Positions 40,949 to 50,197 of a stretch of 64,000 nt of DNA are shown piece after piece; the stretch's first letter is position 1, and the number at the start of each line of letters is the position of its first letter. The position numbers were made by a program, and so were the translations under genes. The stretch comes from UBA1181 sp963648205 (GTDB lineage Bacteria; Bacteroidota; Bacteroidia; Bacteroidales; Paludibacteraceae): NCBI GenBank assembly GCA_963648205.1, contig CAVJCT010000069.1, forward strand, positions 30,251 through 94,250, written 5' to 3'. Under the pieces are notes generated by a model. The model saw only the letters and a list, made by a program, of their open reading frames with translations. It made no database searches and was not told the DNA's origin.

Positions 40949-41955
40949 AAAAGAATCTCCTCCTCATATAAGTTTATAGACTCATCAATAATGGGATTGT
41001 CAGGCATTTCCATAAGCAAATCACCTATTGCTACTTCTCCGTTACCCTCGAATGATATCACGGGGATGGACATTTTTTCTTTGTGAGCCAATATGTATAG
41101 TTTTTTAATTACGAAGTAAGAATGCGACGAGATGAATATCTGTAACCCCGCCTTGGCTAACTTTACAAGAATGCTCATAAACTTACTAATCATAATAGGA
41201 TGAAGATTTGCCTCTGCTTCATCTATAATCACTACGGAATCACGAGTCAAGTAGTGATTGCCCAACAACAAATCTAAAATAGCCAACCGTTTAGTTCCTT
41301 CTGATGTTAAGTTAATCTCGAATATTTTCCTGTCTTGATCACGAAAAATCCATTCCTGATTTGCCGTGTCATACTCTATTTTGCCTCCAATGGCATCGTT
41401 CAGCATCTTTCTGGCACTTGCAAACTCTTTGTAATTTCCTCCCTTAATAGTTTTGGACAAGGCCTTTGACAAATCTACATAGGTCTTGTCAAAGCCGAAT
41501 GAACGGTCTACATCAAATGATTTGAGTATGATGTCTTGTACTGAGACGATCTCCTTGGCTGGAATGAATATGCTATTTGCTGTCGTCGGGGCGAAAGTAC
41601 TTGTAAGACTTTGTACAGATTTTACTGTGGTAACTCCGAAACTATAGGAAAAACTCTCGTTTTTATCTGATTCCATTGAAAATGTCAGGGCGGAACTTCC
41701 CTTTTTCACCAAATTGCCCAAACTGCGACCTTGGAATGTCCAATACAAAGCATCGAACAGTAACTCCTTTTGACTTTTGGGTTCTTTGTCCCTTTGATAC
41801 TGTTCTATAGTTTTCAACGCTGAGTATAAGGCTTTCAAGAAGAAAGTCTTTCCTGAACCATTTGTGCCTATCACCAGATTGAGGTTTTGCAAACAATCTT
41901 GGCAAGAGAGTTTGTTAATCGGTCCATACGAGGACATGTCTATATTCTTAATCAT
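40945..41955 (-). CDS. AAA/ABC-type ATPase (AAA_21/OLD-like)
   Basis: Protein of 336 aa with a single ABC-like ATPase domain of the kind found in OLD, RloA and other defence ATPases: Walker A VIGTNGSGKTFFLKAL (about 28-43), signature-like LTSEGTKRLAILDLLL, Walker B SVVIIDEAEANLHP and the His switch FISSHSYFVIKKL. There is no DNA-binding or TOPRIM extension; the C-terminus ends soon after ESINLYEEEI. It is translationally coupled to the nuclease-like gene. The pair lies between housekeeping genes thiD and ddh, next to an Rhs-like scrap, suggesting an acquired module. Confidence 0.85.
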   Translation of the reverse strand: MIKNIDMSSYGPINKLSCQDCLQNLNLVIGTNGSGKTFFLKALYSALKTIEQYQRDKEPKSQKELLFDALYWTFQGRSLGNLVKKGSSALTFSMESDKNESFSYSFGVTTVKSVQSLTSTFAPTTANSIFIPAKEIVSVQDIILKSFDVDRSFGFDKTYVDLSKALSKTIKGGNYKEFASARKMLNDAIGGKIEYDTANQEWIFRDQDRKIFEINLTSEGTKRLAILDLLLGNHYLTRDSVVIIDEAEANLHPIMISKFMSILVKLAKAGLQIFISSHSYFVIKKLYILAHKEKMSIPVISFEGNGEVAIGDLLMEMPDNPIIDESINLYEEEILL

Positions 41956-42149
41956 AAACGGCTATATATTTATAGTCCACTCATTTACTAAAGTTTTTCC
42001 ACTCCAAAATAGGAGCAAGAATAACAGTTTCTCAAAATTTTTATCTTTTTTACGTCCAACAAACTAAGATACAATAAATTAGACGAAACAGTTATGAACG
42101 CTAAGTTAGTCAATTTGTCTGAACTATCCAACATTCTCAGCATCGAATG

Positions 42150-42254
42150 TCCACATTGCTCGAAGTTGCTTTTGCCAATAGAAGGCAAGAGACATTTGTT
42201 GCCGAGTGGGTCGTAGGTGTAGAGCGTCTGCGTTTTGTTTGTCCGTTTACACAC
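42150..42254 (-). pseudogene. Possible Rhs/YD-repeat gene remnant
   Basis: A short open stretch on the minus strand begins CKRTNKTQTLYTYDPLGNK, like the YD-repeat segment of Bacteroidota Rhs proteins, and then loses similarity. No start context or further repeats are seen. The rest of the 41956-42332 gap holds AT-rich DNA with no exact TAnnTTTG box and the ddh terminator. Confidence 0.3.
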
Positions 42255-42263
42255 ACCATACCA

Positions 42264-42301
42264 TAAAAAGAAAGGGAACGAGGCAAAACCTCATCCCCTT
42301 T
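42264..42301 (-). terminator. ddh terminator
   Basis: On the minus strand AAAGGGGATGAGG pairs fully (two G-U) with CCTCGTTCCCTTT around a five-base loop, followed by CTTTTT. Confidence 0.8.
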
Positions 42302-42332
42302 TATTAAATTCATTAAATCAGATTTCCTTAGA

Positions 42333-43232
42333 TTATACCAAAGAACGGATCAAAGTCTCCTTGTCGCCTGGCAAGTAATCCATAGGAGCGATCTCAGGCA
42401 TTACATAGCAACCAGGTTTTTGTTTCAATACGGCACGAGCGCAAGAAACCAAGATTTGACCAGTCAAAGCTGGGTTGTTGATAGTCATCTTGAACTCGAA
42501 ACGTTGGCTTTGAGTCTTTCCTGAAACACCCTTTCTCTCCAAGAGAACACCGTGACCCATATCGCGACAGTTGTCGACGCTGGCAACAGGGATAACGTGA
42601 AGTTCATCGTGAGCGAAATAAGAATCAGCCTTCAATTCATTGTAGATCTGCTCTGCGGTGTAACCGTCTTCCAATTCAACATAAACCATACGGCTGTGAA
42701 TGCCAGTACCCTGAGGGATAGTCATAGACAAAGCATTCTTAACACCCTTCTTTGAACGAGCGACAACAGAGTGACCCATGCTCATACCAGGACCGAAGTT
42801 AGTGTAAGTCAATCCCTTAGGAGCCATAGCCTCGAGCAAAGTACGAATTACAGAGTCTGAACCTGGATCCCAACCTGCTGAGATAATAGAAGCCACATTG
42901 TTTTTCTTTGCTTTAGCGTCCAAATCCTCGTGCAAATTCCAAACATCCGTATGGATATCGAAACTATCTACAGTGCAGATTCCCTTAGCGAGGTAAGTAG
43001 TAGCCAATTCAGGAATGCTACGTGATGGGCCACAAAGGATAGCCACGTCAACCTTTCCAAGTTCGCTGATGTCAGAAACCACCTTTACGTTGGTGAGTTC
43101 TACGGGTTGAGGAGCAGAAGCGTCGCGACGCACTACACCAACAAGTTCCATATCAGGAGCGGCCTGGAGAGCCTCAACTGAGTAACGGCCAATATTACCA
43201 TAGCCAATTACAGCAACTTTTATTTTACTCAT
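42333..43232 (-). CDS. ddh: meso-Diaminopimelate D-dehydrogenase
   Basis: NADPH enzyme of 299 aa that makes meso-diaminopimelate from tetrahydrodipicolinate and ammonia in one step, feeding lysine and peptidoglycan. The Rossmann motif VAVIGYGNIGRYS is at the N-terminus; VDSFDIHTDV, ISAGWDPGSDSVIRTL and TNFGPGMSMGHSVVAR form the substrate site. A TTG six bases upstream is in frame; the ATG at 43232 is used. It lies next to gdhA, another ammonia-fixing dehydrogenase, but a terminator separates them. Confidence 0.95.
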   Translation of the reverse strand: MSKIKVAVIGYGNIGRYSVEALQAAPDMELVGVVRRDASAPQPVELTNVKVVSDISELGKVDVAILCGPSRSIPELATTYLAKGICTVDSFDIHTDVWNLHEDLDAKAKKNNVASIISAGWDPGSDSVIRTLLEAMAPKGLTYTNFGPGMSMGHSVVARSKKGVKNALSMTIPQGTGIHSRMVYVELEDGYTAEQIYNELKADSYFAHDELHVIPVASVDNCRDMGHGVLLERKGVSGKTQSQRFEFKMTINNPALTGQILVSCARAVLKQKPGCYVMPEIAPMDYLPGDKETLIRSLV

Positions 43233-43282
43233 AATCAAGAGATTTTACAGTTTATCAAAAAAGTAACTAAAGGGTTTTTACG

Positions 43283-43320
43283 AAAAATCCCCGAAGTTTG
43301 AATTACGACGGGGATTTTTT
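43283..43320. terminator. gdhA terminator
   Basis: AAAAATCCCCG (43283-43293) pairs perfectly with CGGGGATTTTT (43309-43319); the ends supply T-runs on both strands. It separates gdhA from ddh. Confidence 0.85.
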
Positions 43321-43340
43321 CATTATTGTTTAGTTTACGA

Positions 43341-44687
43341 TTAAACCAAACCTTGAGCTAACATTGCATTGGCAACCTTAACGAAACCAGCGATGTTTGC
43401 ACCCTTAACATAGTTAACTGTGCCGTCAGCCTCAGTACCGTATTTTACACAGTTCTCGTGGATGTCCTTCATGATTCTCTTGAGTTTCTCGTCAACCTCT
43501 TCTCTTGTCCAAGACAAACGAGCAGAGTTCTGACACATTTCAAGACCTGAAGTTGCAACACCACCTGCGTTAGAAGCCTTACCTGGAGCGTAGAGGATCT
43601 TAGCAGCGATGAATTGCTCAACTGCAGCGATTGTAGAAGGCATGTTAGCACCCTCAGCAACCAACTTAGTTCCGTTCTTCAACAATGCTGCTGCATCGTC
43701 ACCATCCAACTCGTTCTGAGTTGCACAAGGCATAGCGATATCGTATGCTCTCAACTGCCAAGGACGTTTTCCTTCGAAGTACTTAGCCTTTGGATATTTA
43801 GCAGCGTACTCTTTGATACGACCACGTTTTACATTCTTCAAATCGAAGATGAAAGCGAGCTTCTCTGCGTCGATACCGTCCTCATCGAGGATAGTTCCGT
43901 TTGAATCAGAAACTGTCAAAACCTTAGCACCTAATTGAGTACATTTCTCAACGGCGTACTGTGCAACGTTTCCTGAACCAGAGATGGCAACTGTCTTACC
44001 TTTCAAAGAGTCACCCTTAGTCTCCAACATATATTGAGCGAAGTAAGTTACACCGTAACCAGTAGCCTCAGGACGGATCAATGAACCACCGAACTCAAGA
44101 CCCTTACCAGTCAAAACACCGGTGAACTCGTTTCTCAATCTCTTGTATTGACCGAACATGTAACCAACCTCACGAGCACCTGTTCCTATATCACCTGCAG
44201 GAACATCAGTGTCAGGACCGATGTGGCGGAACAACTCAGTGATGAAGCTTTGGCAGAAACGCATTACTTCGTTATCTGATTTTCCCTTAGGGTCGAAGTC
44301 TGAACCTCCCTTAGCACCACCCATTGGAAGAGTAGTCAAAGAGTTTTTCAAAACCTGCTCGAATGCTAAGAACTTCAAAGTACCCAACTTTACTGAAGGG
44401 TGCAAACGGATACCTCCTTTGTATGGACCGATCGCACTGTTCATCTGGATACGGAATCCACGGTTGATCTGGTACTCACCCTTGTCATCAATCCAAGGAA
44501 CACGGAACATGATAACTCTCTCAGGCTCAGTCATTCTTTCAAGAATCTTTGCCTTTTGGTACTCTGGGTGTTTCTCGATGAATGGCATCAAAGATTCAAC
44601 AACCTCTTGTACAGCCTGGTGGAACTCTTCTTCTCCTGGATTTTTAGCGATAAGCTTATCCATGAACTCTTTTACCTTTGCATCCAT
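43341..44687 (-). CDS. gdhA: NADP-specific glutamate dehydrogenase
   Basis: Hexameric glutamate dehydrogenase of 448 aa, a main ammonia-assimilation route in Bacteroidota. It has KGGIRLHPSV, the catalytic Lys in LPMGGAKGGSDFDPKGKSD, VPAGDIGTGAREVGYMFGQYKR and the nucleotide-binding VAISGSGNVAQYA. Length and GGSDFDPKGKSD match the NADP-type bacterial enzyme. A -33/-7 promoter lies about 200 bases upstream, giving an unusually long purine-rich leader. Confidence 0.96.
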   Translation of the reverse strand: MDAKVKEFMDKLIAKNPGEEEFHQAVQEVVESLMPFIEKHPEYQKAKILERMTEPERVIMFRVPWIDDKGEYQINRGFRIQMNSAIGPYKGGIRLHPSVKLGTLKFLAFEQVLKNSLTTLPMGGAKGGSDFDPKGKSDNEVMRFCQSFITELFRHIGPDTDVPAGDIGTGAREVGYMFGQYKRLRNEFTGVLTGKGLEFGGSLIRPEATGYGVTYFAQYMLETKGDSLKGKTVAISGSGNVAQYAVEKCTQLGAKVLTVSDSNGTILDEDGIDAEKLAFIFDLKNVKRGRIKEYAAKYPKAKYFEGKRPWQLRAYDIAMPCATQNELDGDDAAALLKNGTKLVAEGANMPSTIAAVEQFIAAKILYAPGKASNAGGVATSGLEMCQNSARLSWTREEVDEKLKRIMKDIHENCVKYGTEADGTVNYVKGANIAGFVKVANAMLAQGLV

Positions 44688-44890
44688 AAGATTACAGTTT
44701 AAAAGTTTATATATCTTTTTAATTATCTCTCAATTTTTATTTCTCTCTCAATTTGAACTATCCATCATTTTGAATATTTCAAATCTCTTTGTCAACTCTT
44801 TCGAGTCTCTTTTGTCTCCTTTCAGACTTTCACCGACTTAACGTTTCGCTTTGCTTTCGTTTTCGCCTTGTGTCTTTCATTTTGACATTG

Positions 44891-44920
44891 CAAATATACA
44901 TCCATTTTTATTACTGCAAA
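44891..44920 (-). promoter_or_regulatory. gdhA promoter with long leader
   Basis: On the minus strand TTTG (44920-44917) is followed after 18 bases by TATATTTG (44898-44891), a full match to the Bacteroidota -33/-7 consensus. The leader to gdhA is about 200 nt and strongly purine-rich, with no reading frame or clear riboswitch. The remainder of the 44688-45133 gap holds only AT-rich DNA and the hairpin at 45070. Confidence 0.6.
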
Positions 44921-45069
44921 AAAATTTCCCTATTTTTTTTAGCAAAAAGCGATTTTTTTTTGATACCGACGAAACTTTTGTAAGTTATACTTTGTTTATC
45001 GTGTCATTTTGTCAAAAAAGCCGTCCTTTTTTACCTTTTTCTACTCTACCGCTATCTCTATGAACTCAA

Positions 45070-45111
45070 AATGCTTTCATTTTGCCTATTTTCTGACAAA
45101 ATGAAAGCATT
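45070..45111 (-). terminator. Perfect 15-bp inverted repeat after the haem-propeller operon
   Basis: AATGCTTTCATTTTG (45070-45084) and CAAAATGAAAGCATT (45097-45111) are perfect complements around a 12-base loop, 23 bases past the stop of the preceding operon. The T-run afterwards is weak, so it may stabilise the 3' end rather than terminate. Confidence 0.6.
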
Positions 45112-45133
45112 CAGCCGTTTTTTCGTGTTTTAG

Positions 45134-46807
45134 TTATTCTTTTTGAGGGGTTTCTTCTTCTTTTACAGATTCATCGCCACTCTTTTCTTCCTCTGTTTCA
45201 TCTTCTTGAACCATCGTTGAGGCTCCAGAATAGGCATCTATTAGCATTTGATCAAGGGTTCCTTTGTATTCTGCCTTCTGATGCTCGCCTTTTTGTAACA
45301 TTTTGCTAACTGATTGCTGGGTATAGACTACCGGTTCGCGACAAATATCTGGACAATTGTAACTCTTCAGCAAATAGAGGTCGTATAAGGGATCTTCGTG
45401 TGGCAATTGGAAGGGTTTGTGCGCCTTGCCATTGCGATCGAAGTAACTGAAGTAGAGTCGGGCATAATTGCCATCGTCTCGGCGCGAACTCACCATCAAC
45501 CATCGACCTGTACTCGACCATTGTGCATACCCCTCTGGACGGTTACTATTGACGACATCGACATCCAAAACCAAACTGTCTTGAAGGTCATAGACCACGA
45601 CATCTGCATCGTAGTGGAAATAATGGTAGGCTCCGAACGAGGATTGCGTCATGGCGACATACCGACCATCTGCTGAAACGCTCGGTTTTGCGACACTGTG
45701 CTGGATGGCTGATGGTTGATAGACTGCCTCGGGCTGACCAAAAGTTCGGGTTTCAAGATTGAACGGAATTCGATACAAATCATACAATCTACCTTCGTAG
45801 GGGTTTTCCTGACCGATGCCCAACGAGTCGGTTTGACAATAATAAAGGTATTTGCCATCGGGCGACCATGTCGGATAGGTCTCCATCGTGTCTCGTGTTT
45901 TCAAGACATACTCCACAGTATTCTTCTCCACATCATATAGTAATAAGTCTGAATAGTAGTCGAACACTTCGATTTTACAATAGCCCAACGAAGGAAAAGC
46001 CTGTCGTACAACATTGTCGGAGAACACGATCAGAGGAAGCGACGGATGCCAACGTTCATAAACGGCAGAAGCTGGCATATCACCCACCTTCGTATCGACA
46101 ATCTTAGTTTCACCATTATAGGTTACAACCATACCGCCATTGTTTGAACGATGATGGAAGACTTTGTTTTTCGGATGCCCCACCTGCGAAGTGTGGCAGT
46201 TCATACATTTATGACCAATATAATTATAGTCCGTGTCAAATTTGCCAACACCGACAAACTGTTTCACCTTTCCTGTTTCAATATCAAACTCAAACAAACC
46301 GATTTCGCCCGTCAAGGTATAGGAAGGCTCAATCAATCTGCAAGTGGCATATCGATCGATAGAATCGTTCACGACCGTGATTTCGAATGGCGTAAATTTC
46401 TTCCATCGTTCTCTCTCCTTATACCAAACATCAACTGATACCAGGGCAGAATCTTTTCCTTGAACCGCATTGCTCAAGAAATTTTTCCACTTAGAAAGAG
46501 GGAAACGAACCTCACCGTTCTTACCCGACACAATCAACGGATCGATACCATCTGTAGAGACACGGCACACTGTCTTGCCCTCTTTCCCATCAATTTTGAA
46601 ATTGAGAGGAGCGACGTTGACCGGCACATAAACATCCTTGTAATCGGGATAAATGTTGAAAGGATCGTTCGAGTTTGAAAATTTGTCAGGAATCGAATCT
46701 GTACAAGCCAGAAAGGAAGACAAAAAACAGCAAAAAATAAGAAACTGAATGTATTTCGAAAAATCACATTTTCGAGTTTCTTTCTTTAAGAAAAAATTTT
46801 TCACCAT
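45134..46807 (-). CDS. TolB-like beta-propeller lipoprotein with CxxCH haem site (copy A)
   Basis: Lipoprotein of 557 aa (signal, then SSFLAC). After a beta domain (about 45-170) it has one haem c motif GHKCMNCHTSQVGHP (CxxCH about 200-204), then WD40-like PD40/TolB propeller blades (TYPTWSPDGKYLYYC, KPSVSADGRYVAMTQ, YAQWSSTGRWLMVSSRRDDG) and a charged tail rich in Glu. It is probably a periplasmic c-type cytochrome. Its start overlaps the stop of the DUF6057 gene upstream. It is a paralogue of the gene at 48619-50187. Function is unknown; electron transfer linked to the DUF6057 partner is inference. Confidence 0.85.
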   Translation of the reverse strand: MVKNFFLKKETRKCDFSKYIQFLIFCCFLSSFLACTDSIPDKFSNSNDPFNIYPDYKDVYVPVNVAPLNFKIDGKEGKTVCRVSTDGIDPLIVSGKNGEVRFPLSKWKNFLSNAVQGKDSALVSVDVWYKERERWKKFTPFEITVVNDSIDRYATCRLIEPSYTLTGEIGLFEFDIETGKVKQFVGVGKFDTDYNYIGHKCMNCHTSQVGHPKNKVFHHRSNNGGMVVTYNGETKIVDTKVGDMPASAVYERWHPSLPLIVFSDNVVRQAFPSLGYCKIEVFDYYSDLLLYDVEKNTVEYVLKTRDTMETYPTWSPDGKYLYYCQTDSLGIGQENPYEGRLYDLYRIPFNLETRTFGQPEAVYQPSAIQHSVAKPSVSADGRYVAMTQSSFGAYHYFHYDADVVVYDLQDSLVLDVDVVNSNRPEGYAQWSSTGRWLMVSSRRDDGNYARLYFSYFDRNGKAHKPFQLPHEDPLYDLYLLKSYNCPDICREPVVYTQQSVSKMLQKGEHQKAEYKGTLDQMLIDAYSGASTMVQEDETEEEKSGDESVKEEETPQKE

Positions 46808-48600
46808 GGACTAAACTCTTGGTTGTCAAAGAAATAGTAGGTTGCGTAATTGTTTGGATATTGGGTCGCTATCTGCCAAGCAACCTCATCATATTCTTTA
46901 TTCGTATATTTCTTCTCAGTCGCTTTTCTGGCGATAGCCTCAACCACCTCGCCCACCTCTTTTGAAACGGCAAACCGTTTTTGCAATTCAAAATCACCCG
47001 TCAACATAATTTTAACGGCAACGGCTTGTTGAAAATAAATCGGCAATTGTTTTCCATCGTAAAATCGCAACATCGTATTGAGATCTTTCAAGAAGAAATC
47101 CAAATCCTTGATATAAATATCTGCCAAAAGACGACGTTCCACATTATCATAATTGACATCGCCGTACGATAGAAAATTCTTGTAGAACAAAGTCATACCA
47201 TTCAAATCGACAATCTCGGCAAATTCATGTTTCTTCATCTCCACATAAAGCGGATTATCATCGTACATCGATTTGCGATTGAAAAGATATTTTTCCAATT
47301 CTTGAACATCATCGTCCAAGCATTTTGTCTTCTTCATCACCTCTATATAATGGTGCGCCAAATCGCCCTCATTGTTCAACAAAGCAAGGAGCGCAAACCG
47401 TTTCAGTCGTTCGTAAGATTCGCCATAAACGACCCAATCCTCCATGTTGAGTTGCACAGCCGACGAAAACAGCGAACCATAGAAATAGAGGAACGGAGAG
47501 AAAATCGAATATGACTTATCATCCTGCGACATCAACGGAGGAACGAAATCAAACATCTTGTCCAACAGCTTGTCCGTATTCGACAAAGCCACCACACGAA
47601 AAGCATTCTCATAGTGCGTGAGATGGTCTTTCATATCCACGACCTCCAAAATCTCCTGCCATTTTTTCTCATTTGCCAATTGATACAGGTGCATATCCGA
47701 GCGAAACCGAACATTGTAAGGCAAAGCCGCAACACCTACAACTGCAATTATAGGTAGGACAAACAATGCTGCAGAAACAATTATTTTCTTCAACCGAGTC
47801 GTTTCTTTTACAACAAAACGGCTTGCCAAGACGATCAAGATAATTGACAGTAAAGCCGAAAAGAACACCCAACTGTAGTCGTTCACCGGAATCGGCAATG
47901 GGGCAAAAGCGACATACACCCAATATTCATCATAGAAATAGGCTGTGAGAGCGTTTAATATCGGGAATAGCACCACAACCGACACTCCATACAACCATTT
48001 CTTCTCTGGAGCCAACATCATTATCAGTATCATCGCAACAGGCGAAAAAACACCGATAAATGGGTAGGTGATAACAGAAAGGAGTGTACAGACTGCCCAT
48101 TTATAGACTTCTTTCGTCCTTATCTGTCTGTACAACAAAGTCCAAGCACAAACGAGGATGGAACCGACAATGGGAGTCCAAAACCAAGCGACATCAAAAA
48201 CGATTTTCTCGCCATATCGAGTTAAATATCTGACAAGTAAAAAGGCGATGAGAATGAGGCTTGAGGGTAAAAATGAGATGCCCCACCAACCAGACCGTTT
48301 CGTTAGTCTCTCTATCAGATATTGCAAAGTCGTTAACAGAAGGGAGAATACAATCGCACCCAACCACGGAGTTTTGAACGACTGACTCAAAAATCTTCCT
48401 ACATAGACGAGCAATCCACCGCCTCGAAAAATGAGTTTCTGGGCAAACTCACTGTCATACAAGAAATAGCCATTCCAGAAAAAATAATGCAAAGCATCCT
48501 CGTAGAGAACTCCTAAAAGTAGAAATGCAAAGACAAAGAAGATGATGCGAGCCAACCAAGATAAAACATTATCTTTCAATAGATTATCGATTGTCATCAT
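46801..48600 (-). CDS. DUF6057 membrane protein (copy A)
   Basis: Integral membrane protein of 599 aa. The N-terminal half has about nine or ten hydrophobic segments (about 20-310), with the shared pattern YFFWNGYFLYDSEFA after TM1 and TYPFIGVFSPVAMI mid-way. The C-terminal half (about 315-599) is soluble and helical (FRSDMHLYQLANEKKWQEIL, ENAFRVVALSNTDKLLDKMFD). GTG lies nine bases upstream; the ATG at 48600 is used. It overlaps the propeller gene by seven bases. The family is known only as a domain of unknown function in Bacteroidota. Confidence 0.82.
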   Translation of the reverse strand: MMTIDNLLKDNVLSWLARIIFFVFAFLLLGVLYEDALHYFFWNGYFLYDSEFAQKLIFRGGGLLVYVGRFLSQSFKTPWLGAIVFSLLLTTLQYLIERLTKRSGWWGISFLPSSLILIAFLLVRYLTRYGEKIVFDVAWFWTPIVGSILVCAWTLLYRQIRTKEVYKWAVCTLLSVITYPFIGVFSPVAMILIMMLAPEKKWLYGVSVVVLFPILNALTAYFYDEYWVYVAFAPLPIPVNDYSWVFFSALLSIILIVLASRFVVKETTRLKKIIVSAALFVLPIIAVVGVAALPYNVRFRSDMHLYQLANEKKWQEILEVVDMKDHLTHYENAFRVVALSNTDKLLDKMFDFVPPLMSQDDKSYSIFSPFLYFYGSLFSSAVQLNMEDWVVYGESYERLKRFALLALLNNEGDLAHHYIEVMKKTKCLDDDVQELEKYLFNRKSMYDDNPLYVEMKKHEFAEIVDLNGMTLFYKNFLSYGDVNYDNVERRLLADIYIKDLDFFLKDLNTMLRFYDGKQLPIYFQQAVAVKIMLTGDFELQKRFAVSKEVGEVVEAIARKATEKKYTNKEYDEVAWQIATQYPNNYATYYFFDNQEFSPW

Positions 48601-48618
48601 CTTCTTCACTGTTTAAGA

Positions 48619-50187
48619 TTAATAACTTACAGTAGATGCACCTGTTACAACATCCACGGAAGAATCTTTTTCAACGGTTCCTTTAAAATTAGGTGTTACA
48701 TGCACCGTAGGATCGTCCATCAGTTCGTAAACATCTTCTGCGGTTATATCAACTGCGGTTTTTCCGAACTCAGGATAATTGTAACATTTCAAGAGAATAC
48801 GGTCGTAAAGCGGATTTTCGTGAGGCATTTGGAAAGGTTTATATGCCTTGCCGTCCTTGTCGAAATAAGAGAAATAGAGGCGAACATAGTTTCCATCTTC
48901 ACGACGAGAACCAATCATCAGCCAACGGCCGTTCGACGACCATGTTACATAACCATCGGCTTCTGGCGAGTTGATGATCGGAAGTTCCTTCAACACAGAA
49001 TCTTGGAGGTCGAACAGAACAATATCCGCATCTTTGTGAGTATAATGGTAGCCTCCATATTCTGAGATGGTCATTGCGACATAGCGACCATCTGGCGAAA
49101 TTCTCGGTTTTGAGATACTCTTATTCAAAGAGACCGCATCGTAAATCAGTTCAGACTGACCTACCCCCACCGTGTCGGCATTGAACGGCATACGCATCAA
49201 ATTGAAGTTTTTATTCAAGAGATTTTGCAATTCTTCAACACTTTTGGCTGCCGTACTTGTGTAGTAGATATACTTTCCATCGGGCGACCAGTCTGGGTAT
49301 GAGGTAGTCTGAATCGGCGATTTCACCAAATAGCGAATCTCATTCTTTTCAATATCGTATAACAAAATATCGGAACGATGATCGAAAGCCTCAATCTTCG
49401 CGCTACCCTTTGTTGGGAAAAGTTGAGCCACGGAATTGTTTGAAAAGACGATGAAAGGCAACGTTGGATGCCAACGCTCGTAGACAGCACCTGCTTTCAT
49501 ATCTCCAACTTTTGAGACAATGATTTTTTTCTCGCCATTGTAGTTCATCACCATACCGCCACCTGGTCCACGTTGTTGGAAGGTGTAATTTTCGGGGTTA
49601 CCTCGCTGTGAGGTATGGCAGTTCATACAACGCGAAGTTCCCAATTCTGGTCGACAGCGGAATTTGTGAGATCCGACAAAAGACAAAACCTCTGCATCTT
49701 CTACATGATATTGAAACAAAGCCAAACCACCTGAACAAACATACGAAGGCTCTATCAATCTGTAAGTTATGTACGAATCCATAGAGTCTGGCACAACCCT
49801 CACATCAAACGCAGGATAGCCCAACCATTTGCCTTCGTTCTTAACAAAAACATTGACAGAGAGGCGACAATCAGAATTTTCGTTCAGCATTTCGTGCCAC
49901 TTCTTCAAAGGAAATTTTATTTCCCCATCCGAGGACGAAACCGTCAACTTCTCCACTCCATTTACTTGTATCGAAGCGACGTACTTGTCGCCCTTATTTT
50001 CAACAACAAAATTGATTGGCGAGATGTTTTTTGGAATGACAACATCCTTATAATCAGGATAGATAGACAACGAATCTTTAGCGTTCTCATACTTAGACGG
50101 AACACTTTCAGAACAAGCCACAACCGTAAAAAAGGCGATTATCGTTGTGAAGATTCCAAATAACCGATTTATGATTTTTGATTTCAT
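48619..50187 (-). CDS. TolB-like beta-propeller lipoprotein with CxxCH haem site (copy B)
   Basis: Lipoprotein of 522 aa (IIAFFTVVAC lipobox) and clear paralogue of copy A: SVPSKYENAKDSLSIYPDYKD opens the beta domain, RCMNCHTSQRGNP gives the haem motif, and SYPDWSPDGKYIYYT, KPRISPDGRYVAMTI and YVTWSSNGRWLMIGSRREDG are the propeller blades. It ends VDVVTGASTVSY and lacks the Glu-rich tail of copy A. A farther upstream start at 50382 would overlap DUF6057 copy B by nearly 200 bases and lacks a signal; the ATG at 50187, 10 bases after that gene, is chosen. Confidence 0.85.
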   Translation of the reverse strand: MKSKIINRLFGIFTTIIAFFTVVACSESVPSKYENAKDSLSIYPDYKDVVIPKNISPINFVVENKGDKYVASIQVNGVEKLTVSSSDGEIKFPLKKWHEMLNENSDCRLSVNVFVKNEGKWLGYPAFDVRVVPDSMDSYITYRLIEPSYVCSGGLALFQYHVEDAEVLSFVGSHKFRCRPELGTSRCMNCHTSQRGNPENYTFQQRGPGGGMVMNYNGEKKIIVSKVGDMKAGAVYERWHPTLPFIVFSNNSVAQLFPTKGSAKIEAFDHRSDILLYDIEKNEIRYLVKSPIQTTSYPDWSPDGKYIYYTSTAAKSVEELQNLLNKNFNLMRMPFNADTVGVGQSELIYDAVSLNKSISKPRISPDGRYVAMTISEYGGYHYTHKDADIVLFDLQDSVLKELPIINSPEADGYVTWSSNGRWLMIGSRREDGNYVRLYFSYFDKDGKAYKPFQMPHENPLYDRILLKCYNYPEFGKTAVDITAEDVYELMDDPTVHVTPNFKGTVEKDSSVDVVTGASTVSY

Positions 50188-50197
50188 ATCTATCCTA

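Noticed and set aside
40754..40979. Plus-strand small open frame across the ATPase/nuclease overlap
   Set aside because: Antisense shadow with no start context or similarity.
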